From Microbacterium marinilacus (lineage in GTDB: Bacteria; Actinomycetota; Actinomycetes; Actinomycetales; Microbacteriaceae): DNA of 64,000 bases. The position numbers and the translations under genes were made by a program. The stretch is from NCBI RefSeq assembly GCF_019753765.1, contig NZ_JAIJZW010000012.1, forward strand, positions 1-64,000, written 5' to 3'. Numbering within the stretch: position 1 is the stretch's first letter; every line of letters begins with the position of its first letter. This document shows positions 1 to 6,102 of this stretch, in pieces. The notes beneath the pieces are model-generated. The model was given only the letters and a program-made list of their open reading frames with translations, was not told where the DNA came from and made no database searches.

Positions 1-87
1 AACCCGACCCGCCGGCACACCGCGCTCGGCAACCTCAGCCCCGTGGAGTTCGAACGACTTCACATCCCCGCCGCAACCGCGGCATGA
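1..87 (+). mobile_element. IS3-family transposase (OrfB), C-terminal fragment
   Basis: The window opens inside a reading frame whose last 28 residues contain RRHTALGNLSPVEFE, the typical C-terminal end of IS3-family DDE integrase-type transposases. The gene runs in from outside the window, so its completeness cannot be judged. The sequence after the TGA, up to about base 121 (ending near gaaaccgggtca), is probably the right end of the element with its terminal inverted repeat; the left end is not visible. It places a mobile element directly before the small-peptide locus and suggests that locus sits in accessory DNA. Confidence 0.8.
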
Positions 88-152
88 TCAACACAGAGAA
101 ACCGTCCGGGAAACCGGGTCACGCTCCGAACTCGTCGAAGGGAGGTGTGCTA

Positions 153-203
153 ATGCCCGCGAAGACGGACGTGAAGGCTGGTCCCTTCACCAAGACCAAC
201 TGA
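153..203 (+). CDS. 16-residue tandem peptide 1 (PFTKTN end)
   Basis: Tiny gene encoding MPAKTDVKAGPFTKTN. A strong Shine-Dalgarno (GGGAGGTG) lies 7 nt before the ATG. It is the first of six paralogues that share residues 1-12 and vary at 13-16. Every base difference among the six copies within codons 1-12 is at a third position and synonymous, which is strong evidence that the peptide is translated and selected. The set lies just upstream of a C39-peptidase ABC exporter, so I infer a secreted peptide precursor cut after Ala-Gly to release PFTKTN. It has no Cys. The function is unknown and I do not recognise the family. Confidence 0.8.
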   Translation: MPAKTDVKAGPFTKTN

Positions 204-281
204 TGCAGCAGGGGCGGGACCGGACGGTCTCCCCTCAGTCTCATGATGGTTCTCGAACACTCGTTGGAGGGAGGTGTGCTG

Positions 282-332
282 ATGCCCGCGAAGACTGATG
301 TGAAGGCTGGTCCTTTTGTCCGGACCAGCTAG
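282..332 (+). CDS. 16-residue tandem peptide 2 (PFVRTS end)
   Basis: Encodes MPAKTDVKAGPFVRTS, preceded by GGGAGGTG at normal spacing. This copy has the most divergent tail (Val13, Arg14, Thr15, Ser16) and is the only one ending in TAG. It lies 78 nt after the first copy. Residues 1-12 are the same as in the other copies although codons 5, 6, 11 and 12 differ silently from copy 1. The same inference applies: a leader of about ten residues ending Ala-Gly and a hexapeptide product. Confidence 0.8.
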   Translation: MPAKTDVKAGPFVRTS

Positions 333-409
333 AACTTGCGTGCGTCGTTCCAAAGAACGGCGCCGGGGGCGCGAGTAATACGGGCGCGCATTAACGAGGG
401 AGGTGTGTC

Positions 410-460
410 ATGCCCGCGAAGACCGATGTCAAGGCTGGTCCCTTCACCCGAGGAAACTGA
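410..460 (+). CDS. 16-residue tandem peptide 3 (PFTRGN end)
   Basis: Encodes MPAKTDVKAGPFTRGN, with a GGGAGGTG ribosome binding site before the ATG. It is the only copy with Gly15. Codon 7 is GTC instead of GTG, again silent. It lies 77 nt after copy 2, so copies 1-3 repeat with a period of about 129 nt while copies 4-6 repeat every 109 nt, indicating two rounds of duplication. Confidence 0.8.
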   Translation: MPAKTDVKAGPFTRGN

Positions 461-516
461 CCTGATGCGACGACATCTTTCGCTTACGACAGGCACTGTG
501 AAAGGAGGTGAGTGTG

Positions 517-567
517 ATGCCCGCGAAGACTGATGTGAAGGCTGGCCCCTTCACGCGGACCAACTGA
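517..567 (+). CDS. 16-residue tandem peptide 4 (PFTRTN end)
   Basis: Encodes MPAKTDVKAGPFTRTN after the ribosome binding site AAAGGAGGTGA, a near-complete match to the anti-Shine-Dalgarno sequence. Its tail looks like the consensus of the family. It starts a 109-bp unit that is repeated almost exactly as copy 5. Confidence 0.8.
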   Translation: MPAKTDVKAGPFTRTN

Positions 568-625
568 CCTTTTCGCGCCCGCGGGGTGCGATTGCTGTAG
601 TGGAGCGTGGACGGAGGTGAGTGCG

Positions 626-676
626 ATGCCCGCGAAGACTGATGTGAAGGCAGGCCCCTTCACGCAGACCAACTGA
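626..676 (+). CDS. 16-residue tandem peptide 5 (PFTQTN end)
   Basis: Encodes MPAKTDVKAGPFTQTN with ribosome binding site CGGAGGTGA. It differs from copy 4 by two bases: one silent (codon 9) and one changing Arg14 to Gln. The spacer after it differs from the spacer after copy 4 by a single base, so this copy is a recent tandem duplicate whose only protein change lies in the variable tail. Confidence 0.8.
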   Translation: MPAKTDVKAGPFTQTN

Positions 677-734
677 CCTTTTCGCGCCCGCGGGGTGCGA
701 TTGCTGTAGTGGCGCGTGGACGGAGGTGAGTGCG

Positions 735-785
735 ATGCCCGCGAAGACCGATGTGAAGGCCGGGCCCTTCCTCCGGACCAACTGA
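735..785 (+). CDS. 16-residue tandem peptide 6 (PFLRTN end)
   Basis: Encodes MPAKTDVKAGPFLRTN with ribosome binding site CGGAGGTGA. It is the last copy, with Leu13. After its stop the repeat pattern ends and a 125-nt non-coding stretch with a strong hairpin leads to the C39 exporter gene. Confidence 0.8.
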   Translation: MPAKTDVKAGPFLRTN

Positions 786-856
786 CTTATGCGAAGGCGC
801 CTGATGTGGAAGCTCGCGGTTTTGACTGAGCGGCCCAACGCACGCGTCAAGAGACA

Positions 857-898
857 GCCTCGCGGGTGGTCAGCGTCATCGCCGACCGCCCGCGAGGC
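857..898 (+). promoter_or_regulatory. Stable hairpin between peptide genes and exporter
   Basis: Left arm 857-871 (gcctcgcgggtggtc) pairs with right arm 884-898 (gaccgcccgcgaggc): 15 pairs with one G-U, loop of 12 nt, plus an extra A-T at 856/899. No T-run follows, so it is not a classical intrinsic terminator. It ends 12 nt before the exporter GTG and overlaps the zone where its ribosome binding site would be masked. It may lower exporter synthesis relative to the peptides or protect the upstream message. Confidence 0.65.
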
Positions 899-910
899 TA
901 CTGATAGGGA

Positions 911-3454
911 GTGGCGTTGACGAGGAAGAAGCGGAGCGCGCCTGAGGTGATCCAGACCTCGTGGCTGGACTGCGGTCCGGCGGCGCTTACGTCATTGTTG
1001 CGCGGGCACGGCTCGCCGGCGCCGTACGAGAAGCTACGCACGATGTGCAACACGGGCGTCGACGGCACCTCCATCGACAGCATCGAATCGGTAGCCGTCT
1101 CTGCGGGCCTGGACGCGGTGCAGATGGTCGTTCCCGCTGAGCAGATTCTCGCGGTTCCGGAGGCGTATCTTCCAGGAATCGTCGTGTCGCGGCTCCCGGA
1201 CGGGTTCGCGCACTTCGTGGTGGCCTGGAAAAGGGGCGCCAGGAGTATGGCGTTGATGGACCCGGCGACGGGTCGAAAGAAGCAGCCTCACTCCTCGTGG
1301 AAGTCGGAGCTCTATGTTCATGAGCTCGAGGTTCCGAGCCAAGCATGGCGGGAGTGGGCCCTCGGGCCAGAGTTCAGCGAGGGCCTGATCCGCCGGGCAG
1401 TCGCGGTGGGGACGTCCCGTGATCGTGCGGTCAGTCTGCTGGACCTGGCGGCTCAGGATCCAGGGCCTCGTGGCCTCGGCGCGTTCGACGCTGCGCTCCG
1501 TCTCGAGGAGCATCAGCGGCGTCTCTGGCGACGGAACGCCGTGTCGGTGTTCCGTCGGCTCCAGTCGCATGTCGTCAGTCGCGGGGCGCACCTCGACCCC
1601 GACCTGTGGTCGTGCGTCGTCCCCGAACAAGAGCAGCAACCGGAATCGGTCAGGCTTAGAGGAGCGGTTATCCTCAGCGCCACGTCTTGGGACCCGGACC
1701 GAGCGACACCGAATGCGCGGGCAGAATTGGAGGCCGTCGAACCCGACCCGTTGAAAACGGTGCGCGATGCAGTCGCGCGGGTCGCCTGGCTTCCGCCTGT
1801 GCTCGCGGTGACGGCTGTCGCGGCAGCGATCGCGCAGGCGCTGCAGGTCGTCCAATTCAGATCCTTGCTGAGCGCGGCGAGCGTCGAGGTCGGCTGGGTG
1901 CTCGCGACCATTCTCTGTCTCGTGACCGCACGAGGTCTTTCGACCGTGGCCGCCCAGAAGCTCGGACGGGAGCTCGACGATCACGTTCGTCGTTCCTGGT
2001 TGAGTGCGCCGCGCTCGTTGCCGACGTCGTTCATCCGGACACGTCCGGTCTCCGACATCGTGTTCCGCGCCCATGCCACACATCGGCTACGGGAGTTTCC
2101 ACTCGCTGCTGCACGGTTGCTGACCGCTGCCGGAACCGCAGCCGCGGCCACGATCACCGTTCTCGCCTTGGCGCCGCAAGCCGCGGGAGTTGTCGTGCTT
2201 CTTCTCGTCGTCGCCATCGGGATACCCTGGGCCTTCCTCCGCTCGATCATCGAGGCGGATGCGCGTGCCCACACGCTCAGCGGCTGTCTGGCGAGGCCGG
2301 TCTCCGATGTCCTGCTCGGTGCACAATCCATCCGCCAGAGGGGGCTCACCGCTGCGATCGTGGCCGAGCACGACGCCCTCGCGCTCAGCTGGGAACGCGC
2401 GCTCCGGCGCCTGGCCGCTCTCACCGCTATGTCGAAGCTTGCAAGCGGCGTCTCCGGGGCGGTCTTGCTCACATGGTGCCTGTCCATCGCCGTCCAGTAC
2501 GGGGCGGAGATCGCACTGGCCGTCGCGATACTCGGCGTGCTGATCGTGGATGCCGGTGCGAGCTTTGTGCAGACTCTGCAGACGATGCCCAATGTGCGTT
2601 CGACGCTTCTGCGTCAAAGTGGCCCGCTCAATGCGGCATCGGTCGGCAGAAAGCCTCTGGAGGCACTCGACGATTCCGCGGTGGCCGTAGCTCTGCGCAA
2701 AGCTTCTGTCGTCATCGGATCCGTCGGCGTCTTGAACGACGTCGATGTCGAGATACCGGGTCGCGCGCATGTTGCGGTGGTCGGACAGTCGGGCTCGGGC
2801 AAATCGACTCTTCTCTCGGTGGTGACGGGAGCGACCGAGCTGACCGGGGGCTCCGTCGCTCGTCATCGCTCAGCACTCGGTGGAACGGCCTGGGCCGGTC
2901 CGACAGCGTGGCTCTGGAACGGCAGCGTGCGGACCAACGTGGAGTTCGGTTCCTCGAAGCTCGCGCCGACTGTGGGTTCCCGCCTGTCGGCGGCCGGAGC
3001 GAAGGATCCCGTCGGGCTCGCGAACCGTCAGACCGGTGAAGGCGGTGCGCTGCTGTCGGACGGGGAAGCGCAGCGAGTCCGCTTGGCGCGGGCGCTCGGG
3101 CGTCCCCGCGCCGGTCTCGTCGTGCTTGACGAGGCCATGCGCGGCCTGCCTCGCGATCAGCGCACCACGGTCTTGCGAGCCGCTCGTGAGATCTGGTCCG
3201 ATTCGACGGTCCTTTGCGCGCTTCACGAGGTCGCCGACGCCACATCCTTCGATCTCGTCATGGTGATGGACCACGGGCGGGTGGTCGAGTTCGACTCGCC
3301 GGCTGCCCTTCTCGCGAAGGACGACAGTCGGTTCCGTTTCCTCCTCGAGGCGGCCGAGAAGCCGATGAGCGGTTGGAGCCGCGTCGATCTGATGCTGCGT
3401 CAGGAGAGTGCATTGTCCCCTTTGCGCGATGGCGTCAACCAGCCGCAGGCGTGA
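911..3454 (+). CDS. Peptidase-containing ABC exporter (C39 domain, TMD, NBD)
   Basis: An 847-residue bacteriocin/peptide exporter. Residues 1-135 form a C39 cysteine protease domain with all expected residues: Gln15, Cys21 in LDCGPAAL, His101 in HFVVAW and Asp117 in MDPATG. Residues about 290-570 hold the membrane segments. The ATPase domain has Walker A GQSGSGKST (625-633), signature LSDGE, Walker B with Asp740-Glu741, and H-loop His772. A stretch of about 150 residues between protease and membrane domain has no counterpart in usual C39 exporters, which are about 700 residues. The GTG start has TAGGGA upstream; a TTG two codons later is an alternative. Known role of the family: cut the leader while exporting the peptide. 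The inferred substrates are the six peptides upstream. Confidence 0.9.
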   Translation: MALTRKKRSAPEVIQTSWLDCGPAALTSLLRGHGSPAPYEKLRTMCNTGVDGTSIDSIESVAVSAGLDAVQMVVPAEQILAVPEAYLPGIVVSRLPDGFAHFVVAWKRGARSMALMDPATGRKKQPHSSWKSELYVHELEVPSQAWREWALGPEFSEGLIRRAVAVGTSRDRAVSLLDLAAQDPGPRGLGAFDAALRLEEHQRRLWRRNAVSVFRRLQSHVVSRGAHLDPDLWSCVVPEQEQQPESVRLRGAVILSATSWDPDRATPNARAELEAVEPDPLKTVRDAVARVAWLPPVLAVTAVAAAIAQALQVVQFRSLLSAASVEVGWVLATILCLVTARGLSTVAAQKLGRELDDHVRRSWLSAPRSLPTSFIRTRPVSDIVFRAHATHRLREFPLAAARLLTAAGTAAAATITVLALAPQAAGVVVLLLVVAIGIPWAFLRSIIEADARAHTLSGCLARPVSDVLLGAQSIRQRGLTAAIVAEHDALALSWERALRRLAALTAMSKLASGVSGAVLLTWCLSIAVQYGAEIALAVAILGVLIVDAGASFVQTLQTMPNVRSTLLRQSGPLNAASVGRKPLEALDDSAVAVALRKASVVIGSVGVLNDVDVEIPGRAHVAVVGQSGSGKSTLLSVVTGATELTGGSVARHRSALGGTAWAGPTAWLWNGSVRTNVEFGSSKLAPTVGSRLSAAGAKDPVGLANRQTGEGGALLSDGEAQRVRLARALGRPRAGLVVLDEAMRGLPRDQRTTVLRAAREIWSDSTVLCALHEVADATSFDLVMVMDHGRVVEFDSPAALLAKDDSRFRFLLEAAEKPMSGWSRVDLMLRQESALSPLRDGVNQPQA

Positions 3455-4995
3455 CCGTGCGCCCGTCGATGAGACCTTCGGGACTGCTTGTCGCCTCTAT
3501 AGGCCTGGAGGCGACCGCAGTCGTCGTCCTCGCCTCGGCTCTCGGCCAAGTCGGCACGGACCTGCTCGCGGAACGCGCGGTCGCATGGCCGGTCTTCGCG
3601 TTGCTCATGGCCTTGTTCGTCGTGCTGCGAGCGACGGCCGGCTTCGCCGCCGGAACCTACGGTGCGACCCTCGGGACCCTGTATCGGCGCCGTGCGCTGA
3701 CGGCGGCCGTGTCGGCGCCGCCTGATCATGTGCGATCGGTGGGACCGGGCGCGGCGTTGATGAAGGCGCTCGATGTCGAGTCCGTGGGCGACTTCTTTGC
3801 CCGTACAAGCACGGGCGTGATCCTCGGCGCGGTCGAATCGGTGGCGGCGTTCGTCGTCATCGCGGTCTTCCAGCTCCCTGCCACCATGGTGGTCTGCCTG
3901 GCGACGGCGATTGTGTGTCTGGTCGTCCTTGCCATGGCGTTGGCTCGCGCGCGAGCCCGGTGGCGGTTGTCCCGACTAGGCGTGACCACGGAGACGACCG
4001 AAGGAGTGCTCGGTTTGGAAACCGCGCAAGTCTTCGAACGAGCGCACGCGAGCACCGATCAGATCACGGCCCGCCTCAGAGAGTATGGGCAGCTTGCTCG
4101 TCGCATGGACCTGATCGCAGTGTGCATCACCGTACTTCCCGGTTTGACGCTGCTGGCCATGTTCCTCTCGGTGTTCATCGCGGCTGGCACATCGAGCGAA
4201 GCCTCGACCGCGATCGGCCTCGGAGCTGTCCTCCTCTCCGCATCAGGCCTCGAGCGCCTGGCGCAAGTGAGTAACGACGCCGTCTCCGCGATCGATGCCT
4301 CCCGAGGGGTGGCAGAGCTCAGACAGCTCGGTGGTGTGACGTCATCCGCTGACGCGCTGCCTTCCGGGGAGGGGCGACTCGGCACGCGCCGGCATCGCCC
4401 CGCTGATGCCGGCGGAGAAGGGGTCCTTCTCCGCGCGTCTGACATCACGGCCACCTATTCGCCCGGCGAAGGGTTGACCGACCCGGTGAGCCTCACCGTG
4501 CGTGACGGCGACCGGCTGATCATCGGCGCGCCGTCGGGCTTCGGAAAGACGACATTCGGCGAGGTGCTTTCTGGGGAGCGAGCCCCGACTTCGGGCGCCG
4601 TATGGCGCCGCGACGGCATCGTCGTCGCTCGAGTACCGCAAGCGGACGATGACCACATGTTCGCGAACAGCCTGCTGTTCAACGTCGCCGCTGGCGTGGA
4701 GTGGCCACCCGGGCCTTCTGTGCAGACGAGAGTCGGTGCTCTCCTGGATGAGCTCGGGCTCGACGAACTGCTGCGCGGAATGCCCGCGGGACTCGCGCAA
4801 CCCATCGGTGAAGGGGGATGGCGGCTGTCTACGGGCGAGCGCACACGGATATCGCTCGCCTCAGCGCTGTTGAGAGAGCCCGATCTTCTCATCCTCGACG
4901 AGTCGATCGCGACGCTCGACGGAGCCACCCGTCAACGCGTACTGGACGCATGCACTCGTCACAGCAGAGCCACGGTGCTTTTCGCGCACGTGTGA
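3451..4995 (+). CDS. ABC half-transporter (TMD-NBD) with truncated tail
   Basis: The start chosen is a GTG overlapping the stop of the C39 exporter (GTGA), giving 514 residues. The first half is an ABC exporter membrane domain. The second half is an ATPase domain with Walker A GAPSGFGKTT (from residue 359), signature LSTGE, Walker B with Asp483-Glu484 and H-loop His513. There is no peptidase domain. It ends two residues after the H-loop histidine, whereas the family normally continues 30 or more residues. Sequence after the stop, read in another frame, looks like the missing tail. It probably works with the upstream exporter as a heterodimer, in immunity, or in a second export step. Confidence 0.8.
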   Translation: MTVRPSMRPSGLLVASIGLEATAVVVLASALGQVGTDLLAERAVAWPVFALLMALFVVLRATAGFAAGTYGATLGTLYRRRALTAAVSAPPDHVRSVGPGAALMKALDVESVGDFFARTSTGVILGAVESVAAFVVIAVFQLPATMVVCLATAIVCLVVLAMALARARARWRLSRLGVTTETTEGVLGLETAQVFERAHASTDQITARLREYGQLARRMDLIAVCITVLPGLTLLAMFLSVFIAAGTSSEASTAIGLGAVLLSASGLERLAQVSNDAVSAIDASRGVAELRQLGGVTSSADALPSGEGRLGTRRHRPADAGGEGVLLRASDITATYSPGEGLTDPVSLTVRDGDRLIIGAPSGFGKTTFGEVLSGERAPTSGAVWRRDGIVVARVPQADDDHMFANSLLFNVAAGVEWPPGPSVQTRVGALLDELGLDELLRGMPAGLAQPIGEGGWRLSTGERTRISLASALLREPDLLILDESIATLDGATRQRVLDACTRHSRATVLFAHV

Positions 4996-5179
4996 GCGGA
5001 AGACCGCGCTACGGTTCTGGAGAATCGAGAGCCTCGCGCGGCGCGTGTATCAGACAGATGGTGCGACGCTCCATCAGGTCATGGCGACAGCACGAGGCGT
5101 CGAAGCCGCGCGGCGGCGCGCGTCAACGAAGCCGAGCGTCGCCGCGCCCTCACCCCGTCGCGCGCCCCCGGCGCCGTGA
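4996..5179 (+). pseudogene. Probable out-of-frame C-terminal tail of the ABC half-transporter
   Basis: Downstream of the TGA at 4993-4995, frame 1 reads AEDRATVL. The frame shifted by one nucleotide then reads RIESLARRVYQTDGATLHQ and onward until a TGA at 5177-5179. Both pieces resemble the region that normally follows the H-loop in ABC ATPases. This suggests a stop mutation plus a frameshift, or a sequence error, rather than a new gene. It is an inference from reading the frames by eye. Confidence 0.4.
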
Positions 5180-5195
5180 GGGACGGGCGGCGCGC

Positions 5196-6047
5196 GTGAC
5201 CACGACCGGCGACCCGGCCGGCTCGGCGGGCGCGGCCGTAGGCGGTCGGCTCGCGCGGGCGGCGATGTTCGCCGCCGCACTGCTCGCGGTCCACGTGTGC
5301 TTCGCCTCGACCCGCGCCGGTCGCGAGATCGACGACGCCAGCATCGACGCGTTCTCGTGGGCGCGCGACCAGGGCGCGCTCCCGCTGTTCCAGCTGAGAG
5401 AGGCGGTACCGCTTGCGCTGCTGCTCGCCGTGGTCGCGGCGGCGGTCGTCGCGCTGACGCGGCGCCGGGTGAGGCAGGTGCTCGCCGCGGCGGCGCTCCT
5501 GGGCGGCGTGTACGTGCTGAGCGCCGTGCTGAAGCGGATGCTCGTGCTCGCAGGCGCCGGCATCGGCGGGGAAGGCATCGGCGGCGAGCCGGCAGGCTCC
5601 TTCCCGAGCGGGCACACCGCGCTGGCGCTCGCCGCGGTCGTCGCGCTCACCTGGCTGCTGCCGCGGCGCGCGCTCCGCCTCGTGACGCTCGGCGGGGCAG
5701 CCCTGTCCGTGTTCACCGCGATCGCGTCGGTGGCGGCCTTCGCCCACCGCGGCAGCGACGTCGTCGGCGGCGCGCTGCTGGTGGGCGCCGTCGCCGCGCT
5801 GCTGTGCTCCCACGAGCCCGCCGCCACGGCCGGTCACCGGGATCTCGGACCGGGAGTGCTCGCACTCGTCTCGGCGGGCATGTCCGCGGCGATGCTGCTG
5901 GTCGCGATGTCGCGCGCGGGATCGGACATCGCAGGGCCGCTCGTGCTCGGCCTGACGCTCGCGACGACGGGCGCCGTCGGCGCCGTGTTGTGGGAAGCCG
6001 TGCCCCGGCAGAATCCGTCGTCGACCCGACGTATCACGGTCGGCTGA
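5196..6047 (+). CDS. PAP2-superfamily membrane phosphatase
   Basis: A 283-residue protein with about six hydrophobic segments. The PAP2 (phosphatidic acid phosphatase type 2) signature is visible as PSGHTALALA in the middle and HRGSD (His-x3-Asp) further on. The first motif is reduced to a Lys in LKRMLVL, and the Arg of the SR-x5-H motif is replaced (SVAAFAH), so substrate or activity may differ. The GTG at 5196 is preceded by GAGGGA; an ATG at 5265 is an alternative. It stands at the edge of the polysaccharide locus, where such enzymes recycle undecaprenyl-type lipid carriers or release glycans. Confidence 0.75.
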   Translation: MTTTGDPAGSAGAAVGGRLARAAMFAAALLAVHVCFASTRAGREIDDASIDAFSWARDQGALPLFQLREAVPLALLLAVVAAAVVALTRRRVRQVLAAAALLGGVYVLSAVLKRMLVLAGAGIGGEGIGGEPAGSFPSGHTALALAAVVALTWLLPRRALRLVTLGGAALSVFTAIASVAAFAHRGSDVVGGALLVGAVAALLCSHEPAATAGHRDLGPGVLALVSAGMSAAMLLVAMSRAGSDIAGPLVLGLTLATTGAVGAVLWEAVPRQNPSSTRRITVG

Positions 6048-6102
6048 CGCTGCTCCTCACGACCGGGACTGCACGGAGGCAGGCCCGGGAAAAGAGGCGG
6101 TC

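Larger units (their letters stand above)
517..734 (+). repeat. 109-bp tandem direct repeat (two units, third partial)
   Basis: Bases 517-625 and 626-734 are two 109-bp units, each one peptide gene plus a 58-nt spacer with the next ribosome binding site. By eye they differ at three positions (two in the gene, one in the spacer). The coding part continues into copy 6 and then the similarity stops. This is a recent duplication that multiplies translated peptide genes. Confidence 0.85.

Noticed and set aside
153-785. CRISPR array formed by the repeated units
   Set aside because: The repeats are peptide genes with ribosome binding sites and silent third-base changes, spaced by similar and not unique sequences, and no cas genes are near.
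153-785. Attenuator leader peptides for an amino-acid operon
   Set aside because: No run of a single regulatory codon, six copies with their own ribosome binding sites, and downstream genes are exporters, not biosynthesis.
3214-3450. Extended N-terminus of the second ABC transporter
   Set aside because: It would overlap more than 230 bp of the C39 exporter gene and is Arg-rich; GTG 3451 overlaps the upstream stop as expected for coupled genes.
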